Source: Candidatus Latescibacterota bacterium (lineage in GTDB: Bacteria > Eisenbacteria > RBG-16-71-46 > SZUA-252). Taken from it: 6,177 bases of DNA. The stretch is from NCBI GenBank assembly GCA_016207265.1, contig JACQPZ010000155.1, positions 1 to 6,177 on the forward strand, written 5' to 3'. The first letter of the stretch is position 1; each line of letters begins with the position of its first letter. The position numbers were made by a program, and so were the translations under genes. The notes under the pieces were generated by a model. It was not told the origin of the DNA. It did no database searches and worked only from the letters and a program-made list of their open reading frames with translations. Positions 1-5,079 of this stretch are shown piece after piece.

Positions 1-39
1 ACGATGGACGCTACCACGACGGGCCCGCAAAGGCAACGG

Positions 40-65
40 GCGTGCGGAGCGCGCGTGCGGAGTGC
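40..65. repeat. 13-bp tandem repeat, two copies
   Basis: GCGTGCGGAGCGC (40-52) is followed directly by GCGTGCGGAGTGC (53-65), 12 of 13 bases identical. No function is evident. It may be replication slippage in GC-rich DNA. Confidence 0.6.
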
Positions 66-69
66 GTGC

Positions 70-91
70 GGGCGGCCGGCGGGCGGCCGGC
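70..91. repeat. 11-bp perfect tandem repeat, two copies
   Basis: GGGCGGCCGGC occurs at 70-80 and again at 81-91 with no change. Each unit contains the palindrome GGCCGGC/GCCGGCC, so the block could fold in several ways. It lies four bases after the 13-bp repeat, forming a compact slippage-prone patch. Confidence 0.6.
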
Positions 92-102
92 GCTTCGCAC
101 GG

Positions 103-118
103 CGGCCCCGCGGGGCCG
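103..118. repeat. 16-bp perfect GC palindrome
   Basis: CGGCCCCGCGGGGCCG is a perfect palindrome. As RNA it would form a short, very stable hairpin and could end an upstream transcript, but no T-run follows on either strand, so a Rho-independent terminator is not claimed. It lies about 50 bp upstream of the promoter -35 box and could also be a protein-binding dyad. Confidence 0.45.
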
Positions 119-168
119 GCCGAGGCGGCGCGGCCCAGATTTCCCGCGCCGGTACGCCATAAATTTTG

Positions 169-197
169 TTGACAGCCCTCGGACAGGGGTCTAGGTT
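169..197 (+). promoter_or_regulatory. sigma-70-like promoter for the lipoprotein/barrel pair
   Basis: A perfect -35 hexamer TTGACA (169-174) is followed after 17 bp by TAGGTT (192-197), which keeps the first T, the A and the last T of the TATAAT consensus. The segment just upstream is locally AT-rich (160-170), like an UP element. Predicted start of transcription is near 204, leaving a leader of about 250 nt before the TTG start at 453. The -35 and spacing are strong; the -10 is weak. Confidence 0.6.
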
Positions 198-251
198 TTG
201 GCCGAGCGGAGTTCCCTGCCGCCTCGTGCCCAATCCGCAGCTGAAACCTAG
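191..251. repeat. inverted repeat CTAGGTTT / AAACCTAG, one arm on the -10 box
   Basis: CTAGGTTT (191-198) and AAACCTAG (244-251) are perfect 8-bp inverted arms separated by 45 bp. The left arm covers the predicted -10 hexamer of the promoter at 169-197 and the right arm lies in the early leader. It could be a pair of operator half-sites or an RNA stem in the 5' leader, or chance. No known regulator motif is recognised. Confidence 0.4.
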
Positions 252-452
252 TCTATCCAGCGGGTCGTTTCTTGCGAGGTTTTGACTTGCGACTCACGTG
301 GATGCGCGGGGAACTTCCTCCTGGTTTTTCTTGGCGGAGAGACTGACCGAAGGCACGTTCGTTTGATCGTCCCCACGCGCTCTCCGCGGCCGTCGTCCCC
401 TCGACGGGCCCTCCCCTCCACCACCAATCGCTCGTGCCGGAACGGAGCGTGC
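199..452 (+). other. long untranslated leader, no gene seen
   Basis: This stretch between the promoter and the lipoprotein start contains an open frame continuous with the lipoprotein from a TTG at 282. That extension would bury the lipoprotein signal peptide inside the protein and has no Shine-Dalgarno, so it is treated as untranslated. A T-run (GTTTTTCTTGG, 323-333) has no convincing hairpin before it. No known riboswitch motif is recognised. Confidence 0.4.
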
Positions 453-899
453 TTGCTCAAGCGGGTCTTCCCGGCGGTCGCCTTGTTCGTGCTGGCGGGG
501 TGCTCGTCGGACGACCTGAATTCCGCCCTCGCGTTCTTCCCCGGAGCGGAGCGCAACTCCTGGTCCGCGTGCGACAAGTTCGGCTCCACGGGCGGGGAGG
601 TCCAGATCTGCGCGACCTTCGTCGTGGACCCCAACACGAACCGGGCGACCTCCTACTCGATCTCGTTCTACGTTCCCCGGACGCTGCACGTTCGCATCGC
701 GGCGTTCGATTCGCACGGCGCGCTGATGAAGGTGCTCCTGGACGGAGAGGAGATGGCGACCATCGGGCAGTATCGAACGCCTCCGGTCGCCTGGGATTTC
801 ACCGACTCGCACGGCGCGCGGGTGCCGCCGGGGGACTACCGCTGCTATTTCTCGGCGGGAGAGGATTTCATTTCATTCAGCGACGTGGAGGTGCCCTGA
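453..899 (+). CDS. lipoprotein with FlgD-like Ig domain
   Basis: Predicted 148-residue secreted lipoprotein. The start is TTG at 453, chosen because GGAG at 444-447 lies 5 nt upstream and because it gives a clean type II signal peptide: Lys3-Arg4, a hydrophobic core, and lipobox Leu14-Ala-Gly-Cys17. Ser at position +2 after the lipidated Cys favours outer-membrane sorting under the E. coli Lol rule. Residues about 66-147 resemble the FlgD-like Ig fold often found at the C-terminus of secreted proteins: a strand like VRIAAFDSHGALMKVLLDG, then VAWDFTDSHGARVPPGDYRCYF, matching the usual W-D-x-x-D-x-x-G-x-x-V-P-x-G-x-Y pattern. Here the domain is almost the whole mature protein. Cys40, Cys53 and Cys131 could form a disulfide. 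The stop overlaps the next gene's start by 4 nt. Function is unknown; the domain usually acts as a structural or anchoring module. An upstream in-frame TTG at 282 was rejected. Confidence 0.8.
   Translation: MLKRVFPAVALFVLAGCSSDDLNSALAFFPGAERNSWSACDKFGSTGGEVQICATFVVDPNTNRATSYSISFYVPRTLHVRIAAFDSHGALMKVLLDGEEMATIGQYRTPPVAWDFTDSHGARVPPGDYRCYFSAGEDFISFSDVEVP
887..898 (+). promoter_or_regulatory. Shine-Dalgarno and CTG start in a CTGA stop/start overlap
   Basis: GGAGG (887-891) precedes CTG (896-898) by 4 nt, and the upstream gene's TGA stop (897-899) overlaps that CTG. This has the shape of the common ATGA translational-coupling junction, but with CTG. It is the only site in this frame that gives a complete signal peptide with a positive n-region; ATG, GTG and TTG alternatives are absent nearby, the first GTG being at 944 inside the hydrophobic core. 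Confidence 0.55.
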
Positions 900-1486
900 G
901 CAGGGTCTCCGCCGTCGCGTTCCTGGCCTCGGTCACGGCGCTTGTGACCGCGGCCTGGGCCCCGCCCGGCTTCGCGCAGCCGGCCGCGGTGGAACGGGAC
1001 GAGCCGCGGGTCACGTCCACGTTCGGCCGGACCGGCGAGGAGCGGGACCGGGTCGAAGCCGGCGCCGGAGTGGTGGCGGGCTACTTCGACGTCGTGGGAA
1101 GCCTGGGCTATCGACGGTTCATCGGTGAGCGGGGACCGTTCGAGCGAAGCCTCCAGGCGGAGCTGACCGGCGCCTCGAAAGCCCATCTCACGGAAGGCAT
1201 CGCCAGCCTCTACCTCTTCTTCCGGCCCGAGCGGTCGTACCGGCAGGCCTGGCGGATCCGCCCGCTGCTCGAGGGAGGCCCGGGCCTTCACCTCGTGGTG
1301 CAGGCGGCCTCCATCGAGGGGTTCAGGCGGACGAACTACAAGGCGCACGCCTACATCAAATCGCACGCGTACGGCGGCGTCGAGATCCTCGTGACGAACC
1401 GGCTGGGCGTCCTCGTCCGCGGGCGCTTCAGCGTTCCGAGCGACCACCCCTTCGATTACGCGCAGGCCGCGATCTTCCTGAGATAG
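896..1486 (+). CDS. predicted secreted beta-barrel-like outer membrane protein
   Basis: Predicted 196-residue protein. Starting at CTG 896 it opens with Ser-Arg, a hydrophobic stretch from about residue 4 to 21, and a signal peptidase I-like site Gly-Phe-Ala27|Gln28. The mature part alternates polar and hydrophobic residues in strand-like blocks (for example VVAGYFDVVGSLGYRRF, IASLYLFFR, GLHLVVQAASI, VEILVTNRLGVLVRGRF) separated by charged turns, typical of small outer-membrane barrels. It ends in AAIFLR, with a Phe near but not at the C-terminus where barrel proteins usually have one. No specific family is identified. It is translationally coupled to the lipoprotein by a 4-nt overlap, so the two probably act together in the envelope. 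Its last 31 bp overlap the 3' end of uvrA on the other strand. The open frame extends back to 434, but that part is a shadow of the lipoprotein gene. Confidence 0.7.
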   Translation: MSRVSAVAFLASVTALVTAAWAPPGFAQPAAVERDEPRVTSTFGRTGEERDRVEAGAGVVAGYFDVVGSLGYRRFIGERGPFERSLQAELTGASKAHLTEGIASLYLFFRPERSYRQAWRIRPLLEGGPGLHLVVQAASIEGFRRTNYKAHAYIKSHAYGGVEILVTNRLGVLVRGRFSVPSDHPFDYAQAAIFLR

Positions 1487-4257
1487 CGCCCGGTGGCCGA
1501 GGATTCGTCCCGGGCGATCTCCTCCGGAGCGCCGGCGGCGACGAGGTATCCCCCGGCTTCCCCGCCTTCCGGCCCCAGCTCGATCAGGTAGTCGCAGGCC
1601 GCGAGCAGGTCCAGGTTGTGCTCCACGACCACCACGGTCGAGCCCCGCCGTCTCAGCTCGCGCAGGACGCGGAGCAGCACGAGGACGTCCTTGCGATGGA
1701 GCCCGACCGTCGGCTCATCGAGCAGGTAGAGCGTCGCGGCGTGCGCGCGGTCCGAAAGCTCGCGGGCGAGCTTCAAGCGTTGGATCTCCCCTCCGCTCAG
1801 CGTCGAGAGCGGCTGGCCGAGCCTCACGTATCCCAGCCCGACGCGCTCCAGCACCCAGAGCGGCTCCTGGATCTCGGTCTCCCCGGAGAACACCTCGATC
1901 GCCTGCTCGACCGTCTTCTCGAGCAGCTTGTCGAGCGGGAGCCCGTGCACGGTCACCTCGAGCACGTCGGATCGGTAGCGCCGGCCGCCGCAGGCCTCGC
2001 ACGGCACCCACAGGTCGGCGAGGAAGTACATCTCCACCCGCGTGACGCCCGCCCCTTCGCATCGCTCGCACCGCCCCCCCTTCACGTTGAACGAGAACAT
2101 TCCGGGCGTATATCGGCGCTCGCGGGCCAGCGGCGCGCGGGCGTAGCGCTCGCGGATCCGGTCGAAGGCCTTGACGTACGTGACCGGGTTCGACCGGACC
2201 GAACGAACCACCGGCGACTGGTCCACGAGGGACACGCGCTCGAACGGCTCGAGCCCGCGCAGCGAGCGGTGCGCCCCCGGCTCCGGCGCCTCCTCTCCCG
2301 TCGCGCGCGCCGCGGCCCTCCAGAGAATGTCCTCGACGAGGGTCGACTTGCCCGACCCGGAGACGCCGCATACCCCGACGATCGCGCCGACGGGGATCTT
2401 CACGTCGATCTCTTTCAGATTGTGCTCGCGGGCGCCGCGGATCTCGATCCAGGAGGCCCGGCGACCTCCGTACGGTCCCGCGGGACCCTCGGCGACGGCC
2501 TCACCCCGGTCCAAGGGCGCCGCCCCTTGCTCGGGCCAGCGCTCCCGCGGCCCCTGGTAGAGGAGACGCCCGCCGCGGGCGCCCGCTTGAGGTCCCAACT
2601 CGATGATCCAGTCGGCCGATTGGATCACGTCGGGATCGTGCTCCACGACGAGCAGCGTGTTCCTGCGCCCTTGAAGGCGGCGCAGGACGCGGATCAGCCG
2701 CTCGGTGTCGCGCGGATGAAGCCCCACGGTCGGCTCGTCCAGGACGTAGAGCGCGTGGCTCAGGCTCCCTCCGAGCGCGTTCGCAAGCTCGATCCGCTGT
2801 GCCTCGCCGCCCGAGAGCGTCTTCGAGGGCCGGTCGAGCGTGAGATAGTCGAGCCCCGTCTCGCCGAGGTATTCGAGCCGGCCGCGAAGCTCCGCCAGAA
2901 TCGGAGCGGCGATCGCTTCCCTCACCGGATCGAGGGCGAGCGTCGCGAGGAAGGAACGCAGCGCTCCGACCGTCATCGCGAGGAGCTCCGCCACGTTTCG
3001 GTCCCCGACGCTCACTTCGAGCGCCTCGGGCTTCAGCCGGATCCCCCGGCAGGAGTCGCAGATCACACTCTCCTGGTAGCGCTTCACGAGGAACCGGGCG
3101 CTCGACTTGTATGATTTCTCGCGGAGGCGCTCCAGGAACGGAAGGACGCCGCGGAATCCCGGGGCCCCCTCGAGCAGGATCGCCTGGTGCTCCTTCGACA
3201 GGGAGCGGAAGGGCTTCTCGATCGGGATGCCGTGGCTCTTGGCGACGGCCTTGAGCTTCGGCAGGAAGTGGGCGCGCCAGGAGTTCGCCCAGGGATCGAG
3301 GGCGCCTTCGAGCACCGACTTGCCGGGGTCGGGCACGATCTTGCGCGTCGTGAACGTCAGGACGTTGCCGAAGCCCTTGCATTCGGGGCAGGCGCCGTAC
3401 GGGCTGTTGAACGAGAAGAGCTGCGGGATGGGCTCCGGGAATTCGCGGCCGCACCGCTCGCACGTTCTTCCGTCGTGGTAGCGGAGCGTTTCTCCGGACG
3501 CGCGCTCCACGGACACGCGGCCATGGCCCTCGCGCCACGCCGACTCGAGGCTTTCGCGCAGGCGCATGCGGTTCGCCGGGATCGCGGGGAGCCGGTCCAC
3601 GAAGACATGAAGCGGCTTTTCGCAGCGCGGCATCGGCTCGTCGAGCCGGACCCATGGACCGGGGGTCGGGGACGCGCCGGAGCGGGCCGCCGCGCCGGAG
3701 CGGGCCCGGATGAACCCCCGTCCGAGCGCCAAGGCCCGGAGCTCCTGCGCGCTCTCGCCGGCACGGCCGTTCAGCTCGAACCAGAGCGTCACTTCCTCGG
3801 GGCCCCGCGCGAGGATCGCCTCGAGCACCGAATCCACGCTGTGCCTCGGGACTTTGGTCCCGCACCGGCCGCAGACCGTCTCGCCGATCCGCGCGAGGAG
3901 GAGGCGGAGATGGTCGGCGATCTCGGTCACGGTCCCGACCGTCGAGCGGCCCGTCTGGGCGGCGGCGCCCTGCCGGATCGCGAGAGCGGGGGCCAAACCC
4001 TCCACGCGGTCGTAGTCGGGGCGGGGCAGCCGCTCGAGAAACTGCTTCGCGTACGTGGAGACGCACTCCACGTACCGGCGCTGACCCTCGGCGTAGATCG
4101 TGTCGAAGGCGAGCGAGGATTTGCCGGATCCGCTCACACCGGTGACCACGGTGAGCGAACCGTGAGGGAATTCCACGTCCAGGTCCTGGAGGTTGTTCTG
4201 GCGGGCGCCGAACAGCCGGACGAACTCCAACGCGGGGACGCTTGGGCGGTGGGGCAC
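1456..4257 (-). CDS. uvrA: UvrA-family excinuclease ATPase, divergent
   Basis: Predicted 933-residue UvrA, the damage-recognition ATPase of nucleotide excision repair that loads UvrB. The start is GTG at 4257, placed just ahead of the family's usual N-terminal strand. First ATPase half: Walker A GVSGSGKSS (40-48), signature LSGGEAQR (481-488), Walker B LYVLDEPT (503-510). Second half: Walker A GVSGSGKST (631-639), signature LSGGEIQR (820-827, with Ile where Ala is usual), Walker B LYLLDEPT (843-850). Zinc ligands are complete: Cys266/269/290/293 and the C-terminal DNA-binding finger Cys730/733/753/756, with the E. coli spacings. The UvrB-binding region (about 129-258) has normal length but lacks the usual RKGE motif, reading GRAGES (164-169). 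The insertion domain (about 300-400) is shorter than in E. coli and carries KSYKSSARFLVKRY before Cys400-x-x-Cys403. This suggests a UvrA paralogue rather than the typical housekeeping protein. No uvrB is nearby and no E. coli-type LexA box was seen upstream. Confidence 0.95.
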   Translation of the reverse strand: MPHRPSVPALEFVRLFGARQNNLQDLDVEFPHGSLTVVTGVSGSGKSSLAFDTIYAEGQRRYVECVSTYAKQFLERLPRPDYDRVEGLAPALAIRQGAAAQTGRSTVGTVTEIADHLRLLLARIGETVCGRCGTKVPRHSVDSVLEAILARGPEEVTLWFELNGRAGESAQELRALALGRGFIRARSGAAARSGASPTPGPWVRLDEPMPRCEKPLHVFVDRLPAIPANRMRLRESLESAWREGHGRVSVERASGETLRYHDGRTCERCGREFPEPIPQLFSFNSPYGACPECKGFGNVLTFTTRKIVPDPGKSVLEGALDPWANSWRAHFLPKLKAVAKSHGIPIEKPFRSLSKEHQAILLEGAPGFRGVLPFLERLREKSYKSSARFLVKRYQESVICDSCRGIRLKPEALEVSVGDRNVAELLAMTVGALRSFLATLALDPVREAIAAPILAELRGRLEYLGETGLDYLTLDRPSKTLSGGEAQRIELANALGGSLSHALYVLDEPTVGLHPRDTERLIRVLRRLQGRRNTLLVVEHDPDVIQSADWIIELGPQAGARGGRLLYQGPRERWPEQGAAPLDRGEAVAEGPAGPYGGRRASWIEIRGAREHNLKEIDVKIPVGAIVGVCGVSGSGKSTLVEDILWRAAARATGEEAPEPGAHRSLRGLEPFERVSLVDQSPVVRSVRSNPVTYVKAFDRIRERYARAPLARERRYTPGMFSFNVKGGRCERCEGAGVTRVEMYFLADLWVPCEACGGRRYRSDVLEVTVHGLPLDKLLEKTVEQAIEVFSGETEIQEPLWVLERVGLGYVRLGQPLSTLSGGEIQRLKLARELSDRAHAATLYLLDEPTVGLHRKDVLVLLRVLRELRRRGSTVVVVEHNLDLLAACDYLIELGPEGGEAGGYLVAAGAPEEIARDESSATGRYLRKIAACA
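3670..3706 (-). repeat. 18-bp tandem duplication inside uvrA
   Basis: The 16-mer CGCGCCGGAGCGGGCC occurs on the plus strand at 3673-3688 and 3691-3706, an 18-bp period. In UvrA it encodes ARSGAA (185-190) followed by ARSGAS (191-196), an in-frame six-residue duplication in a loop of the UvrB-binding region. It keeps the frame and probably arose by slippage. Confidence 0.6.
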
Positions 4258-4263
4258 GGCAAT

Positions 4264-4292
4264 ATCTTCTCAGCGCCCGACCGACCTGTCAA
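4264..4292 (-). promoter_or_regulatory. candidate uvrA promoter with almost no leader
   Basis: On the minus strand a perfect TTGACA (4292-4287) lies about 30 bp upstream of the uvrA GTG. At 17-bp spacing the -10 would be GAAGAT (4269-4264), which is poor; GATATT (4266-4261) fits better but needs a 20-bp spacer. With 17-bp spacing transcription would begin about at 4257-4258, the GTG itself, implying a leaderless or nearly leaderless mRNA. The weak ribosome site (GAGAAG, about 8 nt from GTG) fits that. The -35 is convincing, the -10 is not. Confidence 0.4.
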
Positions 4293-4330
4293 ACCGGCGC
4301 CCGTTCCGGAGGACCGCTCCCGGTCGGCGT

Positions 4331-4368
4331 ACAAGAAGCAGAGCCGCCCGGCCGAGACCGGACGGCTC
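4331..4368 (-). terminator. candidate Rho-independent terminator after the microprotein gene
   Basis: A hairpin at 4341-4368 has outer arms GAGCCG/CGGCTC and inner arms CCGG/CCGG with one mismatch and a 6-nt loop. On the minus strand it is followed by TGCTTCTTGT, a T-rich but interrupted tail. It lies 26 nt past the microprotein stop and about 75 nt before uvrA, so it would separate the response-regulator operon from uvrA. A smaller hairpin (CAATC/GATTG, 4382-4394) sits directly after the stop codon. Confidence 0.5.
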
Positions 4369-4394
4369 CTGAGGACGTGCCCAATCCGCGATTG

Positions 4395-4445
4395 TTACTT
4401 CTTCTTCGCGGTCTTCTTCTTGGAAGCCTTCTTCTTCGCCGGCAT
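4395..4445 (-). CDS. 16-residue lysine-rich microprotein
   Basis: The reading frame ATG (4445) to TAA (4395) encodes MPAKKKASKKKTAKKK, nine Lys in 16 residues, in three KKK blocks separated by Ala/Ser/Thr. All nine Lys codons are AAG. The main argument that it is translated is the ribosome site: GGAGGTGAT, complementary to nine bases of the 16S 3' end, six nt before the ATG, the best Shine-Dalgarno in the window. It begins 39 nt after the response-regulator stop on the same strand and is followed by a candidate terminator, so it is probably the last gene of that operon. The composition resembles the basic tails of bacterial histone H1-like proteins, which bind nucleic acid, but the peptide has no fold that can be inferred and its function is unknown. 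Alternatives are a regulatory leader peptide or a nucleoid, RNA or phosphate-binding peptide. Confidence 0.7.
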   Translation of the reverse strand: MPAKKKASKKKTAKKK

Positions 4446-4451
4446 CGTCGT

Positions 4452-4460
4452 ATCACCTCC
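4452..4460 (-). promoter_or_regulatory. near-ideal Shine-Dalgarno of the microprotein gene
   Basis: GGAGGTGAT on the minus strand matches the complement of the canonical 16S anti-Shine-Dalgarno over nine bases, with a 6-nt spacer to ATG. Such a strong site for a 16-codon frame argues for high-level translation. Confidence 0.8.
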
Positions 4461-4484
4461 CCTCACGTTGGGTCTTTTCCCGGT

Positions 4485-4871
4485 TCACCCGGCGCTGGAG
4501 TTTCCTCCGGGACCGATCAGGCTCTCGATCTCTTCCAGTAGAGCGGTCAGGTCGAACGGCTTCTTGAGATATCGATCGACTTTGAGCCGCTTCGCCTCGG
4601 CCTTCACCTCCGGGGTCTCGTACGCGGTCATCAAGATCAGCTTCGATCTCACGGACCGCTCCCGGGCCCGCTTCACGACCTCGATGCCGCTCTCCTTGGG
4701 GAGGCGGTTGTCGAGGATGATCAGATCGAAGGGCGGATCCCCGAACACGTGCTTCTCGGCCTGTTCCGCGGACCCCGCAATCGTGATCTTGTAACCCGCC
4801 TCCTTCAGTGCGTTGGAGAGTGTGCGTACGAGCAGCTTCTCGTCGTCCACGATGAGGACGGACTTGGGCAA
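4485..4871 (-). CDS. single-domain (CheY-like) response regulator
   Basis: Predicted 128-residue receiver protein with no output domain. Conserved residues are all present: acidic pair Asp9-Asp10, phospho-acceptor Asp54 (in DLIILDNRLP), Thr82 (in LILMTAY) and Lys104 (in LKKPF). It would take a phosphoryl group from a histidine kinase and signal by protein-protein contact. The TTG start at 4871 was chosen because GGAGGTG (4882-4876) lies 4 nt upstream and because the receiver fold starts at once with PKSVLIVDDE. Upstream in-frame starts (ATG 4892, ATG 4979) lack a ribosome site and would add a non-receiver tail. The C-terminus is a short Gly/Ser-rich tail (GPGGNSSAG). It lies downstream of a sigma-54 activator gene and a candidate -24/-12 promoter, and upstream of the microprotein gene, with which it probably shares a transcript. 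No kinase is visible, so its partner is unknown. Confidence 0.92.
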   Translation of the reverse strand: MPKSVLIVDDEKLLVRTLSNALKEAGYKITIAGSAEQAEKHVFGDPPFDLIILDNRLPKESGIEVVKRARERSVRSKLILMTAYETPEVKAEAKRLKVDRYLKKPFDLTALLEEIESLIGPGGNSSAG

Positions 4872-4875
4872 TCCA

Positions 4876-4882
4876 CACCTCC
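4876..4882 (-). promoter_or_regulatory. Shine-Dalgarno that sets the TTG start of the response regulator
   Basis: GGAGGTG on the minus strand lies 4 nt before the TTG at 4871. No comparable site precedes the in-frame ATG codons at 4892 or 4979, so this site decides the start. Confidence 0.75.
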
Positions 4883-4921
4883 CACGCTGCATCGTTGCGT
4901 GCGCATCGCGATAATTAGGGA

Positions 4922-4937
4922 AGCAGAAAGCGGGCCA
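4922..4937 (-). promoter_or_regulatory. candidate sigma-54 (-24/-12) promoter
   Basis: The minus strand reads TGGCCCG-CTTT-CTGCT. Compared with the sigma-54 consensus TGGCACG-N4-TTGCW it keeps the essential GG and GC with the exact 10-bp spacing and differs at two positions. Predicted transcription start is near 4911, inside the AT-rich TAATTAT, giving a 40-nt leader to the response-regulator TTG. A sigma-54 activator gene lies just upstream. A sigma-70 reading (TTGGCC, 16 bp, AATTAT) is possible at the same place but has a worse -35. Confidence 0.5.
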
Positions 4938-4945
4938 ACGGGAGG

Positions 4946-4990
4946 ATCCGCGCGATCGGGCGCGGGGAGACCGATGCATCGCGCGCGGAT
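4946..4990. repeat. imperfect inverted repeat upstream of the -24 box
   Basis: ATCCGCGCGAT (4946-4956) and ATCGCGCGCGGAT (4978-4990) are inverted copies differing by an extra CG. The palindrome CGATGCATCG (4973-4982 region) overlaps the second arm. It sits just upstream of the candidate sigma-54 promoter, where IHF-like bending or a regulator site would be expected, but GC-rich chance pairing is also possible. Confidence 0.35.
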
Positions 4991-5008
4991 GCGACTGGTT
5001 AGCGGGGA

Positions 5009-5031
5009 TGCTTCGAGAGAACCGCGAAGCA
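5009..5031. repeat. dyad TGCTTCG-N9-CGAAGCA, possible activator site
   Basis: Perfect 7-bp inverted arms (5009-5015, 5025-5031) with a 9-bp spacer. The centre is about 109 bp upstream of the predicted sigma-54 start at 4911, a usual distance for enhancer-binding protein sites. As RNA it would be a hairpin, but no T-run follows on either strand. Confidence 0.4.
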
Positions 5032-5079
5032 CGCGCGTGGAGACGACCGCGCGAGGCGTTGTCGCGAGATTGGACAGCG

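Larger units (their letters stand above)
1..168. other. GC-extreme intergenic or gene-tail segment
   Basis: No gene can be supported here. All three plus-strand frames stay open from the window edge to beyond position 150, as expected from extreme GC content, so the C-terminal tail of an upstream gene could lie here but its frame cannot be chosen. The translations are Arg/Gly/Ala-rich and show no recognisable domain. The segment holds two short tandem repeats (40-65, 70-91) and a 16-bp palindrome (103-118), and becomes AT-richer at about 158-170, just before the promoter. Confidence 0.5.

Noticed and set aside
1..162. Small frame from ATG 4 to TAA 162
   Set aside because: It has no visible ribosome site, an Arg/Gly-rich translation, and both other frames are equally open, so it is not distinguishable from GC-driven noise.
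282..452. N-terminal extension of the lipoprotein from TTG 282
   Set aside because: It would place the signal peptide and lipobox about 57 residues inside the protein and has no ribosome site; TTG 453 has GGAG at correct spacing.
434..895. Upstream extension of the barrel-protein frame
   Set aside because: It is the out-of-frame shadow of the lipoprotein gene, Arg/Gly-rich and without a signal peptide at its start.
4258..4330. SOS (LexA) box upstream of uvrA
   Set aside because: A CTGT at 4286-4289 has no ACAG partner at the required distance, and no GAAC-N4-GTTC-type site was seen.
1618..4794. Two long plus-strand open frames (1618-3114 and 3187-4794) antisense to uvrA and the response regulator
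   Set aside because: They are rich in Arg, Ala, His and Leu with no domain, and the opposite strand encodes well-defined conserved proteins with all motifs intact. Long antisense frames are expected at this GC content.
4872..4979. Longer response regulator starting at ATG 4979 or ATG 4892
   Set aside because: The added residues are not part of the receiver fold, neither ATG has a ribosome site, and the extension would run over the candidate promoter.
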